Positions 36,514 to 47,569 of a stretch of 64,000 nucleotides of DNA are shown here, one piece after another. Location: contig CM042546.1 in the NCBI GenBank assembly GCA_023630585.1, positions 17,175,310 through 17,239,309 on the forward strand. The letters are read 5' to 3'. A model generated the notes under the pieces. The model was not told the DNA's origin. It made no database searches and was given only the letters and a program-made list of their open reading frames with translations. The stretch is from Cranoglanis bouderius. Lineage: Eukaryota > Chordata > Actinopteri > Siluriformes > Cranoglanididae. The position numbers were made by a program, and so were the translations under genes. Position 1 is the stretch's first letter. Each line of letters begins with the position of its first letter.

Positions 36514-37145
36514 CACTCACCAGTCACTTTAATAGGAACACCTATACTCCTGCTCATTCATGCAATTATCCAATTAGATACTACAGGGCAAGAGCTTCAG
36601 GTAATGTTCACATTATACATCAGAATTGGGGAAAATATGTAACTGGGGCATAGTTGCTGGCCTCAGACAGGCTGGTTTGAGTATTTCAGAAACTGCTGAT
36701 CTTCTGGGATTACACAGAATAGTGTGAAAAACAAAAAAAACCATCCAGTATTTCTGCAGGTAGACACACCTTGTTGATGAGAGAGGTCAGAGGAGAATGG
36801 CCAGACTGGGTTGAGTTGACAGGAAGGCTATTGTAACTCAAATAACCACTCTTTACAACCGTGGTGAGCAGAAAGGCATCTCAATATGCCAAAGCTTGAG
36901 GTTGATGTGCTACAACAACAGAAGACCACATTGGATTCCACTCCTGTCAGTCAAGAACCGGAATCTGAAGATACAGTGGGCACAGATTCACTGAAACTAG
37001 ACATTTGAAGCCTGGAAAAAGACTAGACGATGTCTGTCCAGTTCTGTGCCCACTGACCTTTATCTGATCTTATGCATTGCCCTACAGACATGATTGGCTG
37101 ATTGCCTGAATGTGCAGGTGTTCCTGTTAAAGTGCCTGTTGAGTC
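36514..37145 (+). mobile_element. Non-autonomous Tc1-like element
   Basis: About 632 bp with inverted termini: cactcaccagtcactttaat plus aggaacacc on the left, and ggtgttcctgttaaagtgc plus ctgttgagtc on the right. TA dinucleotides flank at 36512-36513 and 37146-37147. Internal words (ctggcctcagacaggctggt, ttgaggttgatgtgctacaa) are transposase remnants of the plus strand, but no catalytic Asp or Glu motif remains. Confidence 0.88.
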
Positions 37146-37151
37146 TATATG

Positions 37152-37483
37152 CTTCTTTTGCCTCCAGGGTTGAGGGTACGATTCCCGCCTCCGCCCTGTG
37201 TGTGTGGAGTTTGCATGTTCTCCCCGTGCTTCAGGGGTTTCCTCTGGGTACTCCGGTTTCCTCCCCCAGTCCAAAGACATGCATTGTAAGCTGATTGGCA
37301 TTACCAAATTGTTCATAGTGTGTGAGTGTGTGTGTGCGATTGTGCCCTGTGATGGGTTGGCACCCCATCCAGGGTGTCCCCTGCCTCATGCAGGGGACAC
37401 CCTGCCTCATGCCTCATGGGATAGGCTCCAGGCGCCTCGTAACCCTGCGTAGGATAAGCGGTATAGAAAATGGATGAATGGAT
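37152..37483 (+). mobile_element. tRNA-derived SINE, family 1 (5' truncated)
   Basis: Begins within the tRNA-like head at tttgcctccagggttgaggg, so the A box is missing; the B-box area (ggtacgattcccg) is present. The body is otherwise full and ends gatgaatggatggat. It starts only a few bases after the Tc1-like element ending at 37145. An exact palindrome has arisen inside it at 37372-37402. Confidence 0.88.
37372..37402. repeat. Perfect inverted repeat inside a SINE
   Basis: gggtgtcccctg (37372-37383), a 7-bp spacer (cctcatg), then cagggacacc-type complement cagggg-acaccc (37391-37402). It is absent from every other SINE copy here, so it is a local rearrangement. Confidence 0.95.
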
Positions 37484-37485
37484 GG

Positions 37486-38169
37486 ATATTGTGTTTTAAG
37501 GAATATCCGACCGTTCTGGGTCCAACAAAACTCCTTTGAAGTTCAACCCAACATTATATAGAGTGACTGTTTATTTCAGATAACAAATGCACCCAGGATT
37601 TATTTCCTGCTATTTGCTGGCATTTTATGGAGTGGGGAAGATGGGTCACTTGAGAACGGTTGGTTGAATGCCAGTAGGTAAAATAAACCTAATTCAAAAA
37701 GCTGATTGTATTAATTTTGGCTACACTGCTAGCTGCAATTCTTTAAACTCAACAATGTCTTTTCATTAATCCCCTGCTGCTTTCCTCAAAACAGACATAA
37801 TGCTGGTCCCCAAAGCCCAGTGGCACGCTCATGCCTGTACATGCACTGAGACACAAAAAAAGAGAGACACACACTCATACAAGAAGGTTCTAATTGATGA
37901 GTGGAAGAGCAAATGAGTGGAAATAAAACACAAAAGCACACACTGCCCTTCTTTCTGTTCATTTCTTCTTAGTGAAGTCCCTAGACAGAAACACCCCCCC
38001 CACACACACACACATACACAGACACATATACATATACATATTCATATATACACACACTCATCAAAACTCCTCTGTTTAGTTCCTCTCTACTCCATTCCTC
38101 TCAATACGTAAATGACTCAGCCTACCACTTTGCACACTAGTCACTGCCACTGCCACACACTCAACTCAC
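37486..38169. other. Unique stretch
   Basis: Interrupted CA/TA-rich patch at 37991-38056; nothing else recognised. Confidence 0.5.
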
Positions 38170-38345
38170 ACAACACATATACACACACTAGTTCACACCT
38201 CACGGCAATTTAGCATAGCATATCTACCACGGGGAGAACATGCAAAAAATCTTCACAGACAATTACCAGAACTCAGGATCAAACCAGGAACCCTGGAGCT
38301 GTCAACACCATGTTGCCAAAGCCAATGTCTAGCCACTTTAGGTAG
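38170..38345 (-). mobile_element. Degenerate SINE piece
   Basis: Minus-strand, old copy: ccacggggagaacatgcaaa, then the B-box complement region aggatcaaaccaggaaccc and ctggagctgtcaacaccatg. It matches the 5' half of the SINE superfamily with many changes. Confidence 0.6.
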
Positions 38346-38405
38346 TCAGCGCTGGGCATATATTTGTGTAAAAGAGTTCTAATGATAGTAATCCAAATGC
38401 TCTTT

Positions 38406-38620
38406 GAAATAAGGGTACCAGAATGTACTTTTCCTTGTCTCTGGGGTGATACCATAAAGGAGTACCTTTAGTATGTATCTTTTATCTAAGAAAGTGCATG
38501 TGAAAATATAGATAGAATTAGATTGTTCAGGTAAAATATACATATTAAAGGTACAAAATATAACCTCTTAATAGTACCACTACAGAGACAAAGAAAAGTA
38601 CATTTTGGTACCATTATTTC
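38406..38620. mobile_element. Small foldback miniature element
   Basis: About 215 bp. The left arm gaaataagggtaccagaatg and following bases pair with the right end (complement gaaataatggtaccaaaatg) over roughly 55-60 bp, leaving a loop of about 100 bp. It has no coding capacity. It resembles teleost foldback elements, but I cannot name the family or see a clear target duplication. Confidence 0.8.
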
Positions 38621-38826
38621 TAACAGTGTAGACTAATGACTTCTTGATAGTCTATAAGGGAGCCTACAGATGATCAGGCGCACCATACATAGTTCTAGCT
38701 TATTCTGCATGTTTCTAAATCCAGCATGTATCTAAAGCTCAAACAAACAGGTGCATGAAAATCTATTGCTTTGAAAACCAACGACGAGTTCAACCTTATA
38801 CAAGAGCTATGGAGCCATGACTGATA

Positions 38827-39328
38827 CACTGTTTGGCCAAATGTTTGTGGACACCCAACCATTATACCCATATGTACTTGTCAAACATCCCATTCCAGAT
38901 TTAGTTCCTCCTTTGCTGTTATAATAACAATACATCCACTCTTCTGGGAAGGTTTTCCACTAGGTTTTGGAGTGTGGCTGTTTGGATTTGTGTTCATTCA
39001 GCCACAAGAACATTAGTGATGTCAGGTGAGGAGGCCTGGGACACAGTCAGCATTCCAAGGTGTTCAATGGGGTTGAGGTCAGGGCTCTCAAGTTCTTCCA
39101 CACCAACCTTGGCAAACCATTTCTTCATGGAGCTTGCTTTGTGTACAGGGGAATTGTCATGCTGGAACAGGTTTGGGCCTCCTAGTTCCAGTGAAGGGAA
39201 ATTGTAATCCTACAGCATACAAAGACATTCTATACAATTCTGTGCTTCTAACCTTGTGGCAACAGTTTGGGGAAGAACCACATGTGGGTGTGATGATCAG
39301 GTGTCCACATACATTTGGCCATATAGTG
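38827..39328 (-). mobile_element. Non-autonomous Tc1-like element
   Basis: About 502 bp between TA 38825-38826 and TA 39329-39330. Termini: cactgtttggccaaatgttt and the complement of cactatatggccaaatgtat. The minus strand near 39065-39095 reads as the transposase Glu motif (SPDLNPIE). The N-terminal and Asp regions are deleted. Confidence 0.88.
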
Positions 39329-39330
39329 TA

Positions 39331-40343
39331 TTTTGTCACACTTCACTTTTTTTCCCTTGAATGTCATGGGATGTCTTTAAGGTTATATTAAATAGCTCCG
39401 GATATTGAGACACACAAAGTCACAGCAGTGCGCAGTGCCAAGGCATCAAATCCAAGCTCTCTCCATTGGTAAACAACGGCTTCACCGCTCATCTGTAGGC
39501 GGCCTTTTTCACATACCCCCCAACACACACACATCTACAAATTCACTTCTGCCTATGTCCTAAATTCACTCTCATGGACCTGAGTGCTTGTGCGTTGGTG
39601 CTCTTCAGCTAGAGCTAGAGGTGTGATTGTGGTAGAGCGCTTAAGAAGAATTTACCAAGCTACCAACCTGTACCACACCAGTTACCCTCCTGATCAGACA
39701 ACAGACCTCTAACTTATACACACAAGTAATTAGGATCCTGTGATTAGGATCATTCAATACGTTCTTTAGCATGTGTGTAGAACATGACAGCAGTCCATGT
39801 GATTGCGCTGTGGGGTTCGGCAGTAGACAGTGACAACCAAAGGAGTCTAAATAAAAAAGGAAAGAGAACCGATGAAACAGGGCCACTAAGCTAATTCCCT
39901 ATCACCACTGCAAAAAAATCACAGTGTGTGTAGGTGTGTTGTGAAGCTAACCATGGCCTTGCACAGTCTCCAGTGCGTACAGACAGAAAATCAAGCGTAA
40001 GTGTCAGACACAAACTACAGTGTTAGTGTCAAAGCCTCTCTCACAGTGCTGCTTAGGTACCACTGGAGGATTTGCTTTCACAAGCTTTCAATCACCGACC
40101 TACTAGCTTTACTACGAGGGCATGAGGTACAAATTGTAATAAAATCCTACTGTATGTGCTACATGCTTCTTAAACAGCTTTATACGACTGTGTGTTTGAT
40201 TTCTTGAATCTGATTGGTCAGAAAGTGTGGATTCATTTTATTTAACAACATAACTCAGGAAGCAGTTCAGGCTGTAACATAAAGGACAGGTTCACATTAA
40301 TGATTGTTTTAATATGTTCATATTTCTATAGTAACAGCACATA
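39331..40343. other. Unique stretch
   Basis: No gene or repeat recognised. Confidence 0.5.
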
Positions 40344-40345
40344 TA

Positions 40346-40492
40346 TAGTGGGTATAGAAAAGAATCACCCTCCTTTAAAATAATGACATTTTGTTACTTT
40401 TCAGCCTGAAATGAAGATGGACGCAGTTTTTGTTTTATCCAGCTGTATTTACTCAGTGCAACTTATAACATCCAAGTGAAAGATATAACACC

Positions 40493-40530
<38 letters not shown>

Positions 40531-41864
40531 AGAATCACTGAGTTGGAAAAAGGATCACCCCCTTGCTTTAATTTGCCTTAATTTTTTAATTACAGCCTTT
40601 AGTCTTTTGGGATATGTCTCTACTAACTTTGAACATCTAGACTTTGCAGTATTTGCCCACTCTTCTTTGCAGAAATGCTCAAGTTCAGTTAAATTTGATG
40701 GTTTCTGTTTGTGGACTGCAGTCTTCAAGTCATTCCACAGATTTTCAATGGGGTTTAAGTCTGGGCTCTGACTAGGCCATGCAAGGACATTCACCTTTTT
40801 CTCCTTCAACCACTGTGTGGTCAGTTTTGCAGTGTGCTTTGGGTCATTGTCATTTTGGGAAGGTAAAACTTCTTCCCATTGACAACTTTCTGGCAGAGGG
40901 CAGCAGATTTTCCTCAAGAATTTGACGGTATTTTGCCCCATCCATTTTCCTTCTATCCTGACAAGTGCTCCAGTCCCTGCTGCAGAGAAACACCCCATAA
41001 AAGGATATTATCATCTCCATGCTTTACTGTAGGAATGGTGTTATTTGGATAGTGAGCTTGTATTGGATTTCCGCCAGACATATCGTTTGTGTTGAGGCCA
41101 AATAATTCAATTACATTTCATCTGACCATAACACCTTTTTCCATGTGGCCTCAGAATCTTCAAGGTGCATTTTGGCAAAGCTCAGTCGTGGGTGGCTTTT
41201 TTCTTGCAACACTCCCATACAAGCCACATTTGTGGAGAATTTGTGATATTACTGTCACATGCACACAATGACCACTCTTTGTCATAAATTCCTGCAACTG
41301 CTTCAGAGTTGCTGTAGGCCTCTTGGAAGCCTCTCTGACCAGTTTCCTCCTGGCTTTTTGGAGTGACGTCCTGATCCAGGGAGGGTCTGTGTTGTACCAA
41401 ATACCTTCCACTTCTTGATAATAGACTTCACTGTGCTTCTAGGCATTGATAAAGCCTTTGAAATTTTTTTGTATCCATCTCCTGACTTGTGCCTGTCTGT
41501 GCCTTGCCACCCATAGTTAATTGTTTGCTTCAGTTGCACTACAAAATGCTCCGGGAAGCTCTTTTCATGCTGAGCTGATCACAGTTGAAAGTCAAATGGC
41601 TTTGTGTGCCATTGATTAGCTACACCTGATTGAGTTTACAAGTCATTTTTTAGGAGGGGGGTGATCCTTTTTCCAACTCACTGATTCTGTTTTTTTTTTT
41701 TTTTTTTCTGACATGTTGGTGTTATATCTTTCACTTGGATGTTATAAGTTGCACTGAGTAAATACAGCTGGATAAAACAAAAACGCTGTCTGTCTTAATT
41801 TCAGGCTGAAAAGCAACAAAATGTGATTATTTTAAAGGGGGGTGATTCTTTTCTACACCCACTG
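40346..41864 (-). mobile_element. Tc1/mariner-like element with long inverted repeats
   Basis: About 1.52 kb. The right terminus complement reads cagtgggtgtagaaaagaat next to TA 41865-41866; the left reads tagtgggtatagaaaagaat after TA 40344-40345. The inverted arms are about 215 bp. Each has an inner copy of the terminal motif (gttggaaaaaggatcacccc near 40540-40560 and its complement near 41655-41680), the inverted-repeat/direct-repeat layout. A poly(A) run of 32 in the left arm faces only 18 T in the right arm. Confidence 0.94.
40555..41539 (-). pseudogene. Tc1-type transposase, near full length, broken
   Basis: DDE transposase remnant covering most of the protein. Minus strand from 41539: helix-turn-helix region (GDGYKKISKALSMPRSTVKS), a frame shift near 41360, a middle part (RPTATLKQLQEF, HKCGLYGSVARKK), another shift near 41170, and the first catalytic Asp in LWSDEM followed at once by a stop (about 41110). 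The final 147-codon open part (40998-40555) has the second Asp in QNDNDPKHT and the Glu in SPDLNPIENLW, 34 residues apart as in typical Tc1 proteins. At least two frame shifts and one stop inactivate it. The original start lies in damaged sequence. Confidence 0.92.
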
Positions 41865-41866
41865 TA

Positions 41867-42514
41867 CAGGGACTTGAAATGGTGGACGCTTAGACATAAT
41901 CACAGCACAGGAAAGTATTCAGGACAGAGAAGTTTATCAGCAAAATGACAAGTTGCATTTTTTGTCTCATTAACCTCAAGAGAGAGAGAATACAGGAGAG
42001 GCTGATGAGGGAACAATAGTTTATAACATAAACAATAACAGAAGCTAACGTCTCACAGAACGTAACATTAATTGCAAATATAAACAGTTAAAAAAGTGCA
42101 ATGTGTTGTATATTAATAAATTACAAATCGTAATCATTGGGAGATTGATGTTGTGTAAGCGGTATAACACATATCAGGCTGTGCTGATATACGAAAATAA
42201 ATCAGGCTGGATTATTTTCATGTAACAGCATGAGCATGGTCTGTCATGTGTTATTCCTCATGTAAACAGTTAAATCAGTATCATGATGAGAATAAATTGT
42301 CATTTTCATTTAATACAGAAAAGCTTTCATTTCAAAATTTTGAAATGTATTCCTTCTGTCAAGGCAATTGTTAACCGCTGTGTACATTTGCTAGTTTAAT
42401 GACTTTACTCTTCCACACTGTATATCATTTTCCAAAAAGAATCTGAAATTTCTTATTTTGATGTCTTGGCGCTGTTTCACATGCAGCTTTTGTGAAGATT
42501 GATGACATCAATAT
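41867..42514. other. Unique AT-rich stretch
   Basis: No feature recognised. Confidence 0.5.
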
Positions 42515-42640
42515 TGATGAACTCTCCTTTGTACCAGGATATTTCAGCCCAAAACCTCCTGGTTGCCTCTGCCAGGAGATTCAGACTTGGCCACAGGTGG
42601 AGCTTTCAACAAGATGATGAGCCAAACATACTTGCAAATC
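42515..42640 (+). mobile_element. Tc1-like transposase fragment
   Basis: A 120-bp piece reading QNLLVASARRFRLGHRWSFQ and then QDDEPN on the plus strand, which is the region before and including the second catalytic Asp of a Tc1 transposase. No termini are present. It runs directly into a minus-strand SINE at 42643, so the open frame continues into SINE sequence. Confidence 0.78.
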
Positions 42641-42642
42641 AA

Positions 42643-42808
42643 CACAGCATGTCTTTGGACTGGGGAAGGAAACCAGAGTACCTGGAGGAAACCCTCAAAG
42701 CACAGGGAGAACATGCATCCTCTGCACACAAAGGGAAAAGGCAGGAATCCAACCCCCAACCCTGGAGATGCAAGGCAAACGTGCTAACGATTAAGCCACC
42801 ATTTCCCC
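42643..42808 (-). mobile_element. tRNA-derived SINE, family 1 (partial)
   Basis: Minus-strand 5' half: complement of the A-box region at the right (gctaacgattaagccaccat, about 42784-42803), a B-box-like stretch (aatccaacccccaaccc), and the body to catgtctttggactgggg at the left. The 3' half and tail are missing where it meets the transposase fragment. Confidence 0.85.
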
Positions 42809-43773
42809 CTGAAGACTGAATTCCACATGCACAAACCCAAGAATATAAAATGGAGGCATGGAACAAAATCCTTTGATTTAATAGTAATAGTATTCTTATT
42901 GTGTACAGTAGAAAACTTGCTGTCTCTTCACATAAAACCGATTGGTAAAAGATAAATCAGTAAAAGACAAATCAGACCCTGAGGCTCCTCTATTGTTGCT
43001 ACTGTTAATGTTGTACTCATAACACTGGGAAATGACGTCACCACTCCACAATCTCATAAGGTTTCTTCCTATTTGAATGGGTACTATGTAATAGGAAACA
43101 GACACTCATACTCGAGCAGGGTATGGATGATTCAAATTACTGTTCTGTACCACACTGTCAGATGGGAACGTGCTATAAGTCCAGCTGGGTTGACTTTCTC
43201 AAAGCATCACAGCACAGAGAGCATCATTAAATGGTAGCACAAGCATCACATTAAACACACTCTCTCTACCAGTTAGCTTTACAATGCTTTTGGGACAGTC
43301 GATTAAAGGAAACAGCAGATATCCAATCAGCTATGTGTTTAACTGATTTATTTTAATCTGTCGGCATTTACAGAAAAGTGAAGTTCGAATGCACAGTGAG
43401 TTCAAGCAAAAGCACAGGGAGCAGACTGTAAACATATTCACTGTAAACCCACACTCTGGGGACGACAACCTTAACCCCTATGTAGGTGGCAAGGGAAAAG
43501 GGCTTGACATTTTGGCCCACTTAAGGAAACTCTCACCCAGCTGTTTAACCAAACTTACCAGTGTGAACAGAGGTAGTGTGTGGGCGAAAGGCAGGGCTGC
43601 TGTATGTATAATTGTGAGCTGGGGTCAAACCAAGAGAGTGACTGAGAGCACTGAAGTTGACAGGCCTCCCTAAAAGCTAATTTGGTAAGGTTGTTGGAGA
43701 TGTTAGGTGTTTCAGATCAGTGTGTATTTGTAAATGTGTTCTTGCATTGGGTGTCTATAGGTACTGTATACTG
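42809..43773. other. Unique stretch
   Basis: No feature recognised; small near-repeat of gataaatcagtaaaagacaa words at 42950-42972. Confidence 0.5.
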
Positions 43774-43775
43774 TA

Positions 43776-44815
43776 CAGTCCCTTCTGAAACTACTGGAAC
43801 GGCAAGGCCAATTCACTGGTTTGTGCTATACACCAAAGACATTTGGGTTTGAGATTAAAATATAGATATGAGACAAGAGTTGACTGTAATAAATAAATTG
43901 ATTCTTTAAACAATAACTAGCTCTGAACATCTAATCTTTGTTTTAGTTTTCAGTTTCAAATGTGAAGACTGCATTTGTTGTTAAAAAGGATAAGCCAACA
44001 TGAAGATCAGAGAGCTGTCTATTGGAGAAAAACAAGCCATTTTGAAGCTGAGAACAGAGGGAAAATCAATCAGAGGCATTGTACAAACACTGGGCATGGC
44101 CCATACAACAATATGAAATGTCCTGAAAAAGAAAGAAACCACTGGTGTACAGAGCAACCGACACAGAATGGGTTGGCCAAGGAAAACAACAACAGCTGAT
44201 GACAGAAACATTGTGAGAGCTGTGAAGAAAAACACAAAAGCAATTGTGACATCACCAACAACCTCCACAGGGCAGGGGTGAAGGTATCACAATCCACCCT
44301 TCAAAGATGACTTGGACAGCAGAAATATACAGACCATACCACAAGATGCAAACCCCTCATCAGCAGTAAGAATAGGAAACCCCCCGAAACAAACTACAAC
44401 TGAAAGAGGCTGCGGTAAAAGCCTGGAAAAGCATCACAAAACAAGAAACCAACAGTTCGGTGATGTCAGTGAGTCATAGGCTTGATGCAGTTATTGCAAG
44501 CAAGGGATATGCAACCAAATATTAAGTGTTATTTATGTTAATTTACTTCAAGACTTGGGTCTTTGAGTGATCTACAGGTGCATCTCAAAAAATTAGAATA
44601 TCGTGGAAAAGTTTGTTTTTTTCCGTAATTTAATTCAAAAAGTGGAACTTTCATATATTCTAGATTCATTACACATAAAGTGAAATATTTTAAAGCCTTT
44701 TTTGTTTTAATGTTGATGATTATGGCTTACAGCTCATGGAAATCAAAAATCCAGTATCTCAAAATATTAGAATAAATGATTTGCAATGGGGGTTGAATAA
44801 TTTTGATTGCAACTG
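43776..44815 (+). mobile_element. Mosaic of three Tc1-like families
   Basis: Segment 1 starts cagtcccttctgaaactact after TA 43774-43775 and carries a transposase remnant. Segment 2 (44575 to about 44768) starts caggtgcatctcaaaaaatt after a TA and has an internal inverted end (ccagtatctcaaaatattag). Segment 3 (about 44779-44815) is the right terminus of another family (gttgaataattttgattgca then actg), followed by TA 44816-44817. The outer termini do not match one another. Confidence 0.8.
44000..44525 (+). pseudogene. Tc1-type transposase with catalytic core deleted
   Basis: ATG at 44000 opens MKIRELSIGEKQAILKLRTE, a Tc1 N-terminal DNA-binding domain with a helix-turn-helix (KSIRGIVQTLGMAHTTI), then a stop at about 44114. 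A linker follows (RHRMGWPRKTTTADDR). The end RLDAVIASKGYATKY with stop at 44523-44525 is the normal C-terminus. The segment that should contain the two Asp and the Glu is missing, so this is a deletion derivative. Confidence 0.85.
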
Positions 44816-45005
44816 TAGTAAAAAAAAGTAAGAATTACAAAACTGTGAAAGAAAAATTACAGTTATACTGAATGGAGTAGAAAAACAACTGAATTAGCCT
44901 TCCCATTCCAGTAGGGGACTGTATATTAGGTCCGAGTCCTAAAGTGTATTTGTACTCATGTTGGAGAAGAATGGTAAAGAATTAAGTGTTTGCATGAGCA
45001 GCCCC

Positions 45006-46095
45006 GTCTCTCCGAAAAAACAAACAAACATTCGCATTGCAGCTTATCTGTAGCATCTTCTATACGCTGAATATCAATGTTCTGGCACAAGCATACATTG
45101 TATAGTAACGTATCAAACTTTTACTCTGTATGAGACATTCAACACCAGCATACTGTATTTCAACCAAGCTAACCTCTACCACTAAATTATTTAAATAAGA
45201 TACATAATGAACATATTGAGCATTGCCTACTTCATGCTTAAAGTTTGTGTTTTTTGTGACATGATTACACTTGACATGAAATAAGCCTAACTTCTCCTCT
45301 TCTCTGCAAACATAATCAAGCTTGCAAGTCATGTGGTAACACGGTATGGTAACCCTGGTATGGTAACGTGGGTATTTTCAAAATGCCTGATTGTGTTTGA
45401 AGAGAAAAGGAGAATTTTGATGAGCACAGTAAGTCTAATCATGTGTACTGAAAAGCACAGATTGTATGCATGAAGTAGGCAATGTAAAATGATTTATTTC
45501 ATATCGATATTATTCAAAGACCATAGTGGTAGAGGTTATAGCTTGGTTAAAATACATTGGTGCGGAACGTCTCATACTGAGCATTTGAGTAAGTTTGATA
45601 CCTTGCTATGTGACGTATGCTTTTGTTGATATTCATTGATATTACAGTGTCTGCAGGATTTTGTGATTTTGCGATTGCGGAAATTAACGCAAAATCAAGC
45701 AAACTCCGCGATTTTCAGAGGAGCTTGCAATTTTTCAAGATTACCTCAGATTTTCCGCAGATTTGCGTCATTTGGGCCAAGATGCATCATGTAACATTAT
45801 CACAACTCGTATTCAGCCGAAACCCTCTTCGATTCATGTGCGTCAACCATAAGTACAGCTAAAAGGTCTCCAACATCACTGCAAAAGACCATGCAATTGC
45901 AATTTCGCCAGTTCAAGTAGCTTTCTGCAAAAAAAAAGAAAAAAAAGCACAAAATACTAATGAAAAGCCGCAGCAAAATTAAGCATTTCTGGCCGCAACA
46001 ATCACAACAAAAAAAAAATTCAACGAAATCCTGTATGGTCTGATATAGAAGGTGTTGCAGATAAGTTGCATGTGAAAGTTTTTTTTCTGTGAGAC
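45006..46095. mobile_element. Long foldback element, interrupted
   Basis: The left arm (45006-45316, about 310 bp) pairs with a right arm split into 45388-45642 and 46041-46095. Matching words, with the right side read directly and the left as complement, include gcatgaagtaggcaatg, agtggtagaggtta..gcttgg and agaag.tg.t.cagataag.tgc. A loop of about 70 bp separates the arms. The right arm is broken by a separate 398-bp element (45643-46040). It has no coding capacity. Arms differ by many substitutions, so this is an old element. Family unknown to me. Confidence 0.82.
45643..46040. mobile_element. Nested non-autonomous DNA element
   Basis: About 398 bp inserted in the right arm of the foldback element, flanked by TGATAT at 45637-45642 and 46041-46046. 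The ends are imperfectly inverted (gcaggattttgt near the left, complement acaggatttcgt at the right). Internal words gattttgcgattgcgg and complement gattgttgcggcc also face each other. The size and ends suggest a hAT-like miniature element, but that class is a guess. Confidence 0.75.
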
Positions 46096-46548
46096 TGCGT
46101 TGGTATGAGACAGAGAGCGATCAGGGATCTGAGACATCTAACCCAGCTGTGTTGTCAATCTCTCTTCCATTAGGCACCTGGTAAAAGTACTCCTGCACCG
46201 CAATACTTTTATCAGCCGAAACGCAATCCTATAGGCTTCATTTCGTTTAGGAAGACGAGAGAGCTCGCATACTCTATGGGGAGCTTTCGCTTGCAGTATA
46301 TATACATTACATAGCAGTAAAAAAACCTCGGGGTGGAAACTCACCAAGCTGAAGCACACAACACACTTTTCAAACGAGGCCAAGAGAAGACGTTCCTACG
46401 TGGCAGCTACTGTAACATGAGATTAGTACAACGAGCTGTAGATAACAGCAACAGTATGGTCAGACTTTTCTAAGCCATTAAAGCTGAAGAAGGAAAGTGG
46501 CGAGATTTATATGTGCTCGACTACCGGGGATTTAAATGTGCTTGACTA
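46096..46548. other. Stretch between two foldback elements
   Basis: No recognised family. Has a short direct repeat atgtgctcgacta/atgtgcttgacta at about 46510-46522 and 46536-46548, just before the next element. An 81-codon minus-strand open frame (46138-46383) has no known domain. Confidence 0.45.
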
Positions 46549-47386
46549 CACTTAACAATAACAGTATATGAATAATCATGCACTAATACCTGAATTAATA
46601 CTTACTTAAATATGAATTAATGATGAGTGAAGGCATGTACTAATCACAAACTAATGAAGGGATAACGTTAACTACGGCGTGAGTAGTTATGAATTCATGC
46701 ATGAATAACAACCTGAAGTACATGTTAGTACATGTTTGTTAGTTAAGCACGTAGTGACATCTAATACTAAAACACCGGAGAATAATTTTATAGAACACTG
46801 GTTGTAAATGTTAATAGATGATAAAACATAATAGTGTCTGCTAAATGAATAAATGTTACTGTATTTATTAATTTCACCCTTGTGGGTAAGGGAGCGGTGC
46901 CCCGGGTCCGAGCCACCCAGAGCACGTACTAGTACTACAGTGGGATTTGGAGAGAAATGGATGGAGAATCGCGCAAAACGAGTTGAGATGAAATTATTGG
47001 TGTGTATTATTACTGCGTATTACTGCGTATAAATTATTAAAGTAATCCAGCGCCATCCAATGTTGTGATGTTTTTGCACGCAGCTGCATGTGGCAAATTA
47101 TATAAACTATTTGAAATGATGCACATTTTATTCATATTCTTTCTTATAGAGCAGGTTTGATTTAGTTTACCCTTACATCTTAATTAATAAATTAACTAAC
47201 AAATGTGTACTAACATGTACTTACAGTAAGGTGGTCGTTATCCACGCATGAATTCATAAGACTCACGTCGTAGTTAAGGTTAGCTCTTCATTAGTTCGTG
47301 ATTAGTACATGCCATTAGTTCATATTTAAGTAAGTATTCATTCAGGTATTAGTGCATGATTATTCATCTACTGTTATTGTTAAGTG
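46549..47386. mobile_element. DNA element with about 197-bp inverted repeats
   Basis: The left arm 46549-46746 and right arm 47192-47386 are inverted copies, closely similar from the terminus cacttaacaataacagta through tgaataatcatgcactaata to tttgttagttaa. The centre (about 445 bp) is non-coding. No clean target-site duplication is visible. This fits a non-autonomous long-terminal-inverted-repeat transposon of unknown superfamily. Confidence 0.88.
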
Positions 47387-47497
47387 TTATCACTTGTGCT
47401 GAACAAATAAATGAAGAACCCCCAAAGAACCCCCCAAAACACAAACACATACACCACATACATGGTGAAAATGCAGTGGCCTAGAAGTGTGTCAAAA

Positions 47498-47498
<1 letters not shown>

Positions 47499-47566
<68 letters not shown>
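47499..47566. repeat. (CA)33 microsatellite
   Basis: Uninterrupted CA tract. Confidence 0.97.
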
Positions 47567-47569
<3 letters not shown>

